This document shows, one piece after another, positions 55,593 through 62,764 of a stretch of 64,000 nucleotides of DNA. The stretch lies in the NCBI GenBank assembly GCA_020635285.1, contig JACKAB010000012.1, positions 44,929 to 108,928 of the forward strand, written 5' to 3'. This DNA comes from Ignavibacteriales bacterium. Its GTDB lineage: Bacteria > Bacteroidota > Ignavibacteria > Ignavibacteriales > Melioribacteraceae. The translations under genes and the position numbers were made by a program. A model generated the notes under the pieces. That model was given only the letters and a program-made list of their open reading frames with translations. It was not told the DNA's origin and made no database searches. Numbering within the stretch: position 1 is the first letter of the stretch; each line of letters opens with the position of its first letter.

Positions 55593-55742
55593 TTATTTTT
55601 TATCTATTTTAATTTTTATTGGCTTTGGCATTTTACAATACTTTTCTTTCATGTAAGCAGCAAAGTCTTTTATAAAATATTTTGAATCAAAAATTATTTT
55701 TGATATTTCAAATTTGATTTTTTGTGTACGTGCATAATTCAC
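55593..55742 (-). CDS. Possible small basic protein
   Basis: A minus-strand ORF of 49 residues (GTG start) reading NYARTQKIKFEISKIIFDSK, then YFIKDFAAYMKEKYCKMPKP and a lysine-rich end. I do not recognise it. It fits exactly between the redoxin-like and ferritin-like genes of the CarH-like row, ending 13 bases before the ferritin-like start. The region is prone to frame errors, so the true start may lie further upstream. Confidence 0.3.
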   Translation of the reverse strand: MNYARTQKIKFEISKIIFDSKYFIKDFAAYMKEKYCKMPKPIKIKIDKK

Positions 55743-55781
55743 TCAATACTCAATTCTTACTTTATGAAATATTATTTAAAC

Positions 55782-56308
55782 CTAACCGGAAATCATATCT
55801 CTCAATTCATTTAAGGCTGGAACAGCAAATCCACGATCGTAGAAATAAATAACTTTTCCTTCTTCATTTAACAATAAGACACGAGCATTATTGGGGTTTT
55901 CGTTCCCAGTAAATTCTTGCAACTCGGCTCCATCTGAATAAATTGTTATAACTCCGCCCCAAAGCTCTTTTGGGATTCCTTTTCGCATTCCTTCATCAAT
56001 AAATGTAGAAAACATTCTTGGCAGCATTCCTTGAATTGTTGGAAGCTCATAGACTTTAACTTTTGTTTCCGTCATATCAAGACCAATTAACCATCTATCA
56101 ATATCAAACTGACTATCTTGTTTATACCCAAGGAGTAAAACTGCTTTTCTTCCTTTAAAATACTCAGGCATATTGATTTCTTCTTTTCTAGCGATTCACC
56201 ACTTACACTTGGGAACTTTTCCTCAATAGGGTTTCTATTAGTATAAGTTGTTGCGCATCCAATGAAAGTGGTTGCAATAAATAGTAGCATAATTATTTTA
56301 TTCATCAT
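55782..56308 (-). CDS. Thioredoxin-fold (redoxin/ATP10-like) lipoprotein, frameshifted
   Basis: About 175 residues in two frames. The N-terminus (ATG 56308) has a lipoprotein signal ending FIGCATT. After a break near 56165-56175 the sequence continues MPEYFKGRKAVLLLGYKQDS, then DRWLIGLDMTETKVKVYELP, GMRKGIPKELWGGVITIYSD and ARVLLLNEEGKVIYFYDRGF. This is a thioredoxin-like fold without the usual CxxC, most like ATP10/redoxin-type domains. The start overlaps the CIA30 gene end by 11 bases. It is part of the CarH-like gene row. Confidence 0.6.
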
Positions 56309-56860
56309 TTGGTTCCTCTTTATAAAATTTTATCCATTGAACATCTGATTCAAATTCCCCAAATTGTTTATCTGCTATAAGAATTCCAATTTGCTTAATA
56401 TTTTTAGATTCAATTCAGGCTTATTCGGCACTGTTCTCCCTCTAAACGTTGGAACAAAATCTTTGAAAGGAATTTTATTTTCAGTCCATTCTTCTTTCTC
56501 TGATTTAAATTTTGCTTGATAAGAAACACCATCATAATTTTCATCTGTTCTAAATCTGAGATTATACATTTTGCCATCACCTTTTGTTCTAATAATGACT
56601 CCCTTAAAACCTTCTACATCAACATTCTCAACGTAAGTTCTTACAGATGCAAATCCTCCGTTGTTATCTGCAGATAAAATCCCGCTAAATGTTGCAGTTC
56701 CATTTGTCCCTAATTTCATACTACTTTTAGAAACACCGCCCATTACAACATCGTTTATTATTCTCCATTCCCCAGAAGTTTCTGGAGAACTAAAATCAAA
56801 TATTTGTTTTTCACCATTCATTATTAGTCCGCCTAAAATAAAATACATTATTGCTATCAT
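56298..56860 (-). CDS. CIA30 family protein, frameshifted
   Basis: About 187 residues. The CIA30 (complex I intermediate-associated protein 30) jelly-roll domain reads WRIINDVVMGGVSKSSM, FSGILSADNNGGFASVRTY, GVIIRTKGDGKMYNLRFRTD and SYQAKFKSEKEEWTENKIPF. A frame change near 56403 restores IGILIADKQFGEFESDVQWI and a stop at 56298. The start is ATG 56860, directly after the TAA of the glutathione peroxidase gene (TAAATG); Met at 56821 is an alternative. Bacterial CIA30 proteins often occur near photolyase and SDR genes; their role is unknown. Confidence 0.82.
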
Positions 56861-57413
56861 TTACTTGCTCAATTCTTGCTCGATTAATGAAGTTATTTTT
56901 TTACTATCCGAGTTGTAATACTTCTAAATCGGTCAATTACATTTCCTCTTTATCAATTATAAATTTTTCAAAGTTCCACTTAATATTTGACTTTCCGGTA
57001 ACTGAATTATTTGTCAGCAATTCAAACAAAGAATCTTTATCATCTCCCAATACTTTTACTTTATCAAACATTGGGAAAGTTACTCCAAAATTTAATGAGC
57101 AGAATTCAGCAATTTCTTCATTAGTTCCTGGTTCTTGTCCGCCAAAATCATTACAGGGAAAGCCAAGAATTTCAAATCCTTGATCTTTATATTGTTTGTA
57201 AATTTGTTCAAGTTCCGCATATTGCTTTGTAAATCCGCACTTGCTTGCAACATTTACAATCAATATAACTTTTCCTTTGTAATCAGAAAGTTTCACATCT
57301 TTTTGTTTATATCTTTTACAATAACTTGATAAATATTAGGACTATTATTATTCTTATTAAAAATGTTATAAAATAGATGTTATTGCCGTTATGTAAATCA
57401 TCAACTTTTTCAT
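56861..57413 (-). CDS. Glutathione peroxidase family protein, frameshifted
   Basis: About 184 residues in several frames. From ATG 57413 a hydrophobic export signal (MKKLMIYITAITSIL) leads, after repair, to NIFNKNNNSPNIYQVIVKDI. The main frame has the active site VNVASKCGFTKQYAELEQ (peroxidatic Cys), GFPCNDFGGQEPG (Gln, second Cys) and IKWNFEKFIIDKE (Trp). After a further break near 56940 the end reads ITSLIEQELSK with stop at 56861. Without Sec it is probably a thioredoxin-dependent Cys-GPx. It reduces lipid or hydrogen peroxides, possibly in the periplasm. It precedes CIA30 without gap. Confidence 0.85.
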
Positions 57414-57439
57414 GATTTTTCCCTTTATTTATTTTGATA

Positions 57440-58859
57440 TTATTTTTTTGCCATTCCTTTAAAATCATTTTGTGGATAGGAAGCAGAGCATACCAATAGA
57501 GTCTTCCCAATAATCCATTAGGCCTAAATGTTGCTTTCTGAATAAAATTTTTATTCTTATTATCAACATTTAACTCTAACCAAGCTTCTCCGGGAACTTT
57601 CATTTCTGCATAAAGAATTAAACGACCTAAATTTCTATCTGCAAAATAACCCGCCACCAGTCTAAAGCATCGCCGGCAATTAAATCTGTCGGGCTTCTTC
57701 TTCCTCTTCTCAATCCAACACCACCAAAAACCTTATCTATTATACCTCTAAGCGACCATGCCCAATTCCACGAATACCAGCCTTTATCTCCACCAATTTC
57801 CCAGATTCTATTTTTAATTTTTTCAACATCAATTTTATACTTAAGTGAGCGTTTATCAATTAAACATCCGTATTCCGGCACTTCTATTTTATCAAGAAAA
57901 TCTTGCTGTATTTTTCCAGTGCTAGCAGAATCAATCCAACTTGATAGAACTTGATTTGAATCAATTACTTTGAAAGCTCTCTCAATAGCTTCTTTGTATC
58001 CATATAGTTTTATATCAATTACTTCATCAATACCTTTTATTTTGCATATCACTTCATTCTTCATACTTTCAACTAAGCTTTTTGCTAAGTGAAAATTTGT
58101 TGAGGTAACAAAGTAAAGCCAGTAAGATGAAAGTCGTGGGGTTAAAACCGGCACTGTGATAATAAACCTTTTCAAACCTCTAACTTCTGCATAACCTAAT
58201 AGCATTTCTTTGTAAGTCAAAATATCCGGTCCGCCAATATCAAAAATTTTATTAAGTGCTTTAGGCTGATTCATAACACCTAGTAAATATTCTATAACAT
58301 TTTTAACAGCAATTGGCTGGCACTTAGTTTTCAACCATTTAGGAGTAATCATAATTGGAAGTTTTTCTGCTAAATCTCTAATAATTTCAAAAGAACCACT
58401 TCCTGAGCCTATTATTATTGCTGCTCGCAGTATGGTGAATTTTGCATTAGCCTTTTGAAGTATATTTTCAACATTTAATCTAGAATTCAGATGCTTAGAA
58501 AGTTTAACTTCATCATCAATAATTCCGCTTAAGTAAATAATCTGTTTTGCTTTAGTTTTATTGATAGCATTTACAAAGTTTTCGGCTGAGTTTCTTTCTA
58601 ACTTTGCAAAACTCTCACTTGAAGCACCCATTGAGTGAACAAAATAATAAGCAATGTCTATGTCAGCTGGAATTTTTTCAAGACTTTTTTCATCTAATAA
58701 ATCGGCTTTAATTAAATTTACATTTTCATTTTCTGAATATTTTTCTTGTATTCTCCTTGGATCCCGCACAAGACAAATTACTTGATGCCCATCCTTAAGT
58801 AAATGAGGAAGTAGTCTTTTTCCAATATATCCGGTAACTCCGGTTAGTAAAATTTTCAT
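57440..58859 (-). CDS. DUF2867 / NAD(P)-binding SDR-like protein, frameshifted
   Basis: About 472 residues in two frames. An atypical SDR domain (about 1-290) starts MKILLTGVTGYIGKRLLPHL with VICLVRDPRR and YYFVHSMGA. The C-terminal DUF2867 domain contains GDKGWYSWNWAWSLRGIIDK and DLIAGDALDWWRV. A frame change near 57640 leads to AGYFADRNLGRLILYAEMKV, PGEAWLEL and LYWYALLPIHKMILKEW; a lost base in the T run at 57443-57449 would give a stop near 57440. It probably acts on a lipid or isoprenoid substrate with NAD(P)H; this is a guess. It lies between the SDR and GPx genes of the CarH-like row. Confidence 0.82.
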
Positions 58860-58892
58860 TTTAAACTTTTCTTAAATTTTGAATGTGCATCA

Positions 58893-59654
58893 TTAGTTAG
58901 CTTTCATTCCGCCATCAATTGGAATTATTGTACCAGTTACCCAAGATGAATTATCTGAAGCTAGATACAAAACTGCTTCAACAACATCTTCCGGTTTGCC
59001 AATTCTTCCCATTGGATGAAGTGATTCAGAAGCTTTTTTCGAAATTTCATTTTCTGTTAAAAATTTTGCCAGTGGTGTCTCAACTAAGCCAAGAGCAACT
59101 CCGTTAAATCTAATTCCTTTTTTTGCATAAGTAACAGATGCTGAACGAATCATTGATTCAAGTCCGCCCTTTGCAGCACTAATTGCTTCGTGGTTCATCA
59201 ATCCTTTTGAGCCTGCAACTGAGGAGATTATAACTATGCTTCCATTTTTGTTTTGCATCATATTTTTAATCACGGATTTTATTGCACGAAAAGGTGAGAC
59301 TAAATTTAGTTCAAGAATATTTCTAAAAGTTTCTTCATCAGTATTGTGAATTGGTTTTAAAACAATTGAGCCCACTGCATGAATCATTGCATCAATCTTA
59401 CCAAATTTTTCAATTCCTAATTTAACTGCATTTTCCAAATCATTGTAATTAGTTGCATCACCTTTAACTATAATAGAATCACTTTTTAACTTTGATTTTA
59501 AATTTTCTAATTTTTCAACATTTCTTGAAAATAAAATTAAGGATGCTTTTTCCTCAGCTAATCTTTTTGAAACAACTTCTCCTATTCCGCCGGTTGCTCC
59601 AATTATGATTACTACTTTATTTTCAAATCTGTAATTCATCATTGAATCTCTCAT
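58893..59654 (-). CDS. SDR family protein lacking the catalytic tyrosine
   Basis: A 253-residue SDR with cofactor motif IGATGGIGE, HAVGS in place of NNAG and the Ser region IVIISSVAGSKG. The segment that should hold Tyr-x3-Lys reads MNHEAISAAKGGLESM, with Ile where Tyr is expected, so classical hydride transfer is doubtful. The tail WVTGTIIPIDGGMKAN is typical of the family. Starts at Met 1, 5 or 6 are possible. It follows the regulator gene by 87 bases on the same strand and begins the putative light-stress gene row. Confidence 0.87.
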   Translation of the reverse strand: MRDSMMNYRFENKVVIIIGATGGIGEVVSKRLAEEKASLILFSRNVEKLENLKSKLKSDSIIVKGDATNYNDLENAVKLGIEKFGKIDAMIHAVGSIVLKPIHNTDEETFRNILELNLVSPFRAIKSVIKNMMQNKNGSIVIISSVAGSKGLMNHEAISAAKGGLESMIRSASVTYAKKGIRFNGVALGLVETPLAKFLTENEISKKASESLHPMGRIGKPEDVVEAVLYLASDNSSWVTGTIIPIDGGMKAN

Positions 59655-59741
59655 CTTTGTTTTTATTAATTTAAGGAAGCATTTGGAAAAACTAGAACGA
59701 ATTGCGCAATCAACATTTTATGCTTTTGTGTAAATAAGATT

Positions 59742-60674
59742 TTAATTTCTACTCTTTTCTAATTCTAATCTAAAATCATCAATAGAATTAATAATTTTTG
59801 CATTCATAGAATCTAATGTCGATTTATATGTCATAACACTTCTTCCACCGGCAATAATTTTAGAACCATTATTAAGCAGTCTTTTCAGTTTTAGCATCTC
59901 TTTATCCAAAATATAATCATCGCTTGGATAGATAATACTTAAGGCAACTACTTTAGGGTGTAATTTTTCAATAGCTGCGGCAATTTCTTCTCCAGGAAGG
60001 TCTGGACCCATATAAGTAACGTTCCATCCATCGGAAGATGCAATTACTCCAACAATTAAGGCCCCAAGTTCATGAAGTTGTCCTTTAGGAGTTGCAATTA
60101 AAATTGATGGGGCATTTGTTGAAACTGAATTATTATCAATTAAAGATGTTAGTATTTTTCTAATTATAGCTGTTGAAATGTGTTCATTTAGAATTCTAAT
60201 ATCTCCATCTTTCCACATATCGCCAATTTTTTCTAAAAGTGGGGCAATAATTTCTTCAATAAATCTTGGTTGAGGTAAATCGATTAGAGCTTTATATAAT
60301 TCTTTTTCCAACTTTCTTGGATTCAGCATTTTTATAGAATCAATACAATTTTCTAAGTAATCTTTATTTTCAATTAAATAATTTTCTGTAGATGCAGGTT
60401 TCTCTGATTTTTGCGGTACATTCGATTTGCCAATAATTCTTTTTAACTCATCTATATTATAGTGAGCAATTGTTCCAATGGAGTATCCACTTTCAGATGC
60501 TTCAGATAAAAGTTTTAGTTTTTCAACATCTTCAATTGAATAAACTCTTCTATTAGTATCAGTTCTATCGGGAACTACTACATTATATCTTTTTTCCCAA
60601 GCTCTTATTACATGAATGCTTAAGCCGGTTAAATTTGATACTGCTTTAATTGGGTAAGTAATTTGATTTTCCAT
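59742..60674 (-). CDS. MerR family B12-binding regulator (CarH/LitR-like photoreceptor)
   Basis: A 310-residue regulator when started at ATG 60674. The N-terminal MerR winged helix reads AVSNLTGLSIHVIRAWEKRY and RRVYSIEDVEKLKLL. A helical cap (about 95-185) contains Trp-x9-Glu-His in MWKDGDIRILNEHIS, the signature shared by adenosylcobalamin-dependent photoreceptors of the CarH type. The Rossmann B12 domain (about 190-305) has GQLHELGALIVG with the cobalt-ligand His. CarH proteins repress in the dark and release DNA when light breaks the Co-C bond. The neighbouring genes (photolyase-like, GPx, ferritin) agree with this. Its own promoter carries the repeats it likely binds. Confidence 0.88.
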   Translation of the reverse strand: MENQITYPIKAVSNLTGLSIHVIRAWEKRYNVVVPDRTDTNRRVYSIEDVEKLKLLSEASESGYSIGTIAHYNIDELKRIIGKSNVPQKSEKPASTENYLIENKDYLENCIDSIKMLNPRKLEKELYKALIDLPQPRFIEEIIAPLLEKIGDMWKDGDIRILNEHISTAIIRKILTSLIDNNSVSTNAPSILIATPKGQLHELGALIVGVIASSDGWNVTYMGPDLPGEEIAAAIEKLHPKVVALSIIYPSDDYILDKEMLKLKRLLNNGSKIIAGGRSVMTYKSTLDSMNAKIINSIDDFRLELEKSRN

Positions 60675-60679
60675 ACTCA

Positions 60680-60708
60680 AATATAATTAAATGTCTAACT
60701 TTTGTCAA
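60680..60708 (-). promoter_or_regulatory. Leftward promoter of CarH-like gene with 11-bp repeat
   Basis: On the minus strand TTGACA (60708-60703), a 17-base spacer and TATATT (60685-60680). TTGACAA and TTAGACA motifs are 11 bp apart (plus-strand GTCAAG at 60704 and GTCTAA at 60693). The -10 box ends only 5 bases before the ATG at 60674, so the transcript is probably leaderless. Confidence 0.7.
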
Positions 60709-60757
60709 GATAAATTATGGTAACAAAAACAATATTAAAATATTTTTACGATTTTAC

Positions 60758-60808
60758 TTGACAAAGATTAGACAATCATATACATTTGCATAGACAATAA
60801 CTAGACAA
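60758..60808 (+). promoter_or_regulatory. Rightward promoter with 11-bp TnGACAA repeats
   Basis: TTGACA (60758-60763), a 17-base spacer and TACATT (60781-60786). TTGACAA at 60758 and TAGACAA at 60769, 60791 and 60802 all lie in one 11-bp register; the missing third place is taken by the -10 box. It drives the DUF4397/fasciclin/SRPBCC genes and is the strongest form of the motif in the window. Confidence 0.75.
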
Positions 60809-60812
60809 TGAT

Positions 60813-60998
60813 ATGAATTCCTTACTCACATACATAAAGATTAAATTTTTTCTATCAGTAGATGTTGATGGAAAAATAAAGCTAAGACCATCAAATAGTC
60901 TGGAAAAGTATGATCAGTCTTTAAAGATTGAAACGAATGGTTTTTACTTTAGTCTCAATAATAAAATTGTAATGAATAGAATAATTTTTTTTAACTAA
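60813..60998 (+). CDS. Possible small leader ORF of 61 residues
   Basis: An ATG ORF beginning 4 bases after the last TAGACAA repeat, reading MNSLLTYIKIKFFLSVDVDG and ending in a phenylalanine-rich tail. It resembles no family I know and has no clear ribosome-binding site; the next gene at 61015 has AGGAG. It could be a real small protein or untranslated leader. Confidence 0.3.
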   Translation: MNSLLTYIKIKFFLSVDVDGKIKLRPSNSLEKYDQSLKIETNGFYFSLNNKIVMNRIIFFN

Positions 60999-61014
60999 CA
61001 AAAAGGAGTACCCA

Positions 61015-61701
61015 ATGAAAAACCCAATAAAAAAAATGGCAGCGTATTTTGCACTAGCTTCTCTACTAATAGTGGGATGTTCTGATGATGATAGTCCAAC
61101 ATCACCAGAACTAGATAAAGCAAATGTAAAAGTAGTACATGCATCACCAGACGCACCGGGAGTAGATTTACTAGTAGATAACAATATTGCGGGTTCAAAT
61201 TTAACTTACCCAAATAATACAGGCTATCTTCAAGTAGATGAAGGCACTAGAAATGTAAAAGTTAATGTTTCTGGCACTTCAACAACTGTAATAGAAGCAG
61301 ATTTACCAATCGAAGGAAATAAAAATTATTCAGTTTTTGCGATTGATGCTGTTGCTAACTTATCACCATTAGTAATAGAAGATGATCTAACATCTCCTGC
61401 TTCTGGAACAGCACATGCTAGATTTATTCACTTATCACCCGATGCACCTGCTGTAGATATTACAACTAAAGATGGAACTGTAGTTTTTGGAAATTATAAA
61501 TTCAAAGATTACTCACAATTTACTCCATTACCAGCCGGCAGTTATGATTTGCAAGTTAGATTAGCTGGTACTGAAACAGTTGTTTTGGAATTAAATGGCA
61601 TAAACTTAACAAGTGGAAAGATTTATACAGTATTCGCTAAAGGATTTGTGGCTGGAACAAGTACACAAGCTTTGGGTGCTGAAATAATTGTAAACAAATA
61701 A
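61015..61701 (+). CDS. DUF4397 domain lipoprotein
   Basis: A 228-residue exported lipoprotein: the signal ends LIVGCSDDD (Cys about 20). Two beta-rich halves repeat the DUF4397 motif, NVKVVHASPDAPGVDLLVDN (about 37) and ARFIHLSPDAPAVDITTKDG (about 135), each ending in a YSVFAID or YTVFAKG strand. DUF4397 proteins are of unknown function and probably lie at the cell surface. AAAAAGGAG precedes the ATG by 8 bases. It is the first recognisable gene of the rightward half of the CarH-like locus. Confidence 0.85.
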   Translation: MKNPIKKMAAYFALASLLIVGCSDDDSPTSPELDKANVKVVHASPDAPGVDLLVDNNIAGSNLTYPNNTGYLQVDEGTRNVKVNVSGTSTTVIEADLPIEGNKNYSVFAIDAVANLSPLVIEDDLTSPASGTAHARFIHLSPDAPAVDITTKDGTVVFGNYKFKDYSQFTPLPAGSYDLQVRLAGTETVVLELNGINLTSGKIYTVFAKGFVAGTSTQALGAEIIVNK

Positions 61702-61728
61702 ATAATAAAACTAATAAAGGATTATAAA

Positions 61729-62250
61729 ATGGATAAATACATAAATAAAATCGCAGTTGGCTCTTTAATAGCCTTAACAGTATTCTTTTTTGCATCTGCA
61801 CTAATTGCAAATGATAATGAAAAAGAGACTACCGAAAAAAGAGATATAGTAACCATAGCCGTTGAAGCTGGAACTTTTAACACTTTAGCAACAGCATTAA
61901 CAGAAGCTAATCTAATTGAAACTCTTAAAGGAGAAGGACCTTTCACGGTTTTTGCTCCAACAGATGAAGCTTTTGCAAAATTACCAGAAGGTACTGTTGA
62001 AACTTTACTGAAAGATAAAGAAGCATTGACAAACATTCTGTTATATCATGTTGTTAGTGGAAATGTTTCTTCTAGTGAAGTGGTTAAATTAGATGCTGCA
62101 ACAACTATAGCAAAATCAGATGTATCAATTAACGTTAAAGATGGTAAAGTTTTCATTAACGATTCCCAAGTAACAACTGCTGATGTAATGGCTTCAAATG
62201 GTGTCATTCATATAATAGACACAGTACTAATTCCTGAATCATCTAAATAA
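61729..62250 (+). CDS. Secreted fasciclin (FAS1) domain protein
   Basis: A 173-residue protein with an N-terminal signal or membrane anchor (about 8-27) and a single FAS1 domain. H1 is GEGPFTVFAPTDEAFAKLPE and the YH motif region is NILLYHVVSGNVSS, followed by SNGVIHIIDTVLIP as the last strand. FAS1 proteins mediate adhesion or bind ligands at the surface. AAAGGA lies 8 bases before the ATG, and 27 bases separate it from the DUF4397 gene. Fasciclin genes are frequent in light- or stress-induced clusters of bacteria. Confidence 0.92.
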   Translation: MDKYINKIAVGSLIALTVFFFASALIANDNEKETTEKRDIVTIAVEAGTFNTLATALTEANLIETLKGEGPFTVFAPTDEAFAKLPEGTVETLLKDKEALTNILLYHVVSGNVSSSEVVKLDAATTIAKSDVSINVKDGKVFINDSQVTTADVMASNGVIHIIDTVLIPESSK

Positions 62251-62259
62251 AATAGGTTT

Positions 62260-62289
62260 GTTGGGTTTTATTAAATAATAAGACCCAAC
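62260..62289 (+). promoter_or_regulatory. Hairpin between fasciclin and SRPBCC genes
   Basis: GTTGGGTTTTATT (62260-62272) pairs with AATAAGACCCAAC (62277-62289) over 13 bp with one G-U type pair and a four-base loop. It ends 10 bases before the ATG at 62300 and lacks a good T tract, so partial attenuation or mRNA protection is as likely as termination. Confidence 0.5.
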
Positions 62290-62299
62290 GTTTAATAAT

Positions 62300-62749
62300 A
62301 TGTTCCAATTAAAGAAAATACAAATACTTGATGCACCGTTAAGAGAAGTTTTTCCATTTTTTGCTACTCCGGCAAATCTTGAAAAAATTACTCCCGACAA
62401 TTTGGGGTTCAAGATTAAAACTCCTTCTCCATTAGTAATGGAAGAAGGAGCAATTTTTGATTACACAATAAAATTAGGATTAATAAAATTCCCTTGGAAG
62501 ACACTTATTACTAGATATGATCCTCCATTTGTTTTTCAAGATATTCAAACATTTGGTCCTTATAAAAAATGGGAACATACGCATGAATTTATTGATATGG
62601 GAGATAGAACAAAAATTATTGATACAATTGAATATGATTTATTTCCAAAATTTTTAAGTAAGTCAATTAATAGATTATTTATAAGAAAAAGAGTTGAAAG
62701 AATTTTCGACTTTAGAACAAGAATATTAGAGCAAATTTTTAATAAATAA
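62300..62749 (+). CDS. SRPBCC family (cyclase/dehydrase-like) protein
   Basis: A 149-residue START/SRPBCC fold protein: it opens FQLKKIQILDAPLREVFPFF, then ATPANLEKITPDNLGFKI, KTLITRYDPPFVFQDIQTFG and YKKWEHTHEFIDMGDRTKII, and ends near FDFRTRILEQIF. These proteins bind hydrophobic ligands in a helix-grip pocket. Close relatives are often encoded next to photolyase and SDR genes. No signal peptide is seen, so it is cytoplasmic. It is the third gene of the rightward unit. Confidence 0.85.
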   Translation: MFQLKKIQILDAPLREVFPFFATPANLEKITPDNLGFKIKTPSPLVMEEGAIFDYTIKLGLIKFPWKTLITRYDPPFVFQDIQTFGPYKKWEHTHEFIDMGDRTKIIDTIEYDLFPKFLSKSINRLFIRKRVERIFDFRTRILEQIFNK

Positions 62750-62764
62750 AAAGGGGAAAACAAA

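Noticed and set aside
57316..57440. The open C-terminal extension of the DUF2867 frame down to 57316 (hydrophobic tail)
   Set aside because: It overlaps the GPx export signal by about 100 bases, and a single missing base in the T run at 57443-57449 gives a better stop.
61722..62036. Minus-strand ORF of 104 residues opposite the fasciclin gene
   Set aside because: Shadow of the fasciclin gene, which has signal peptide, FAS1 motifs and ribosome-binding site.
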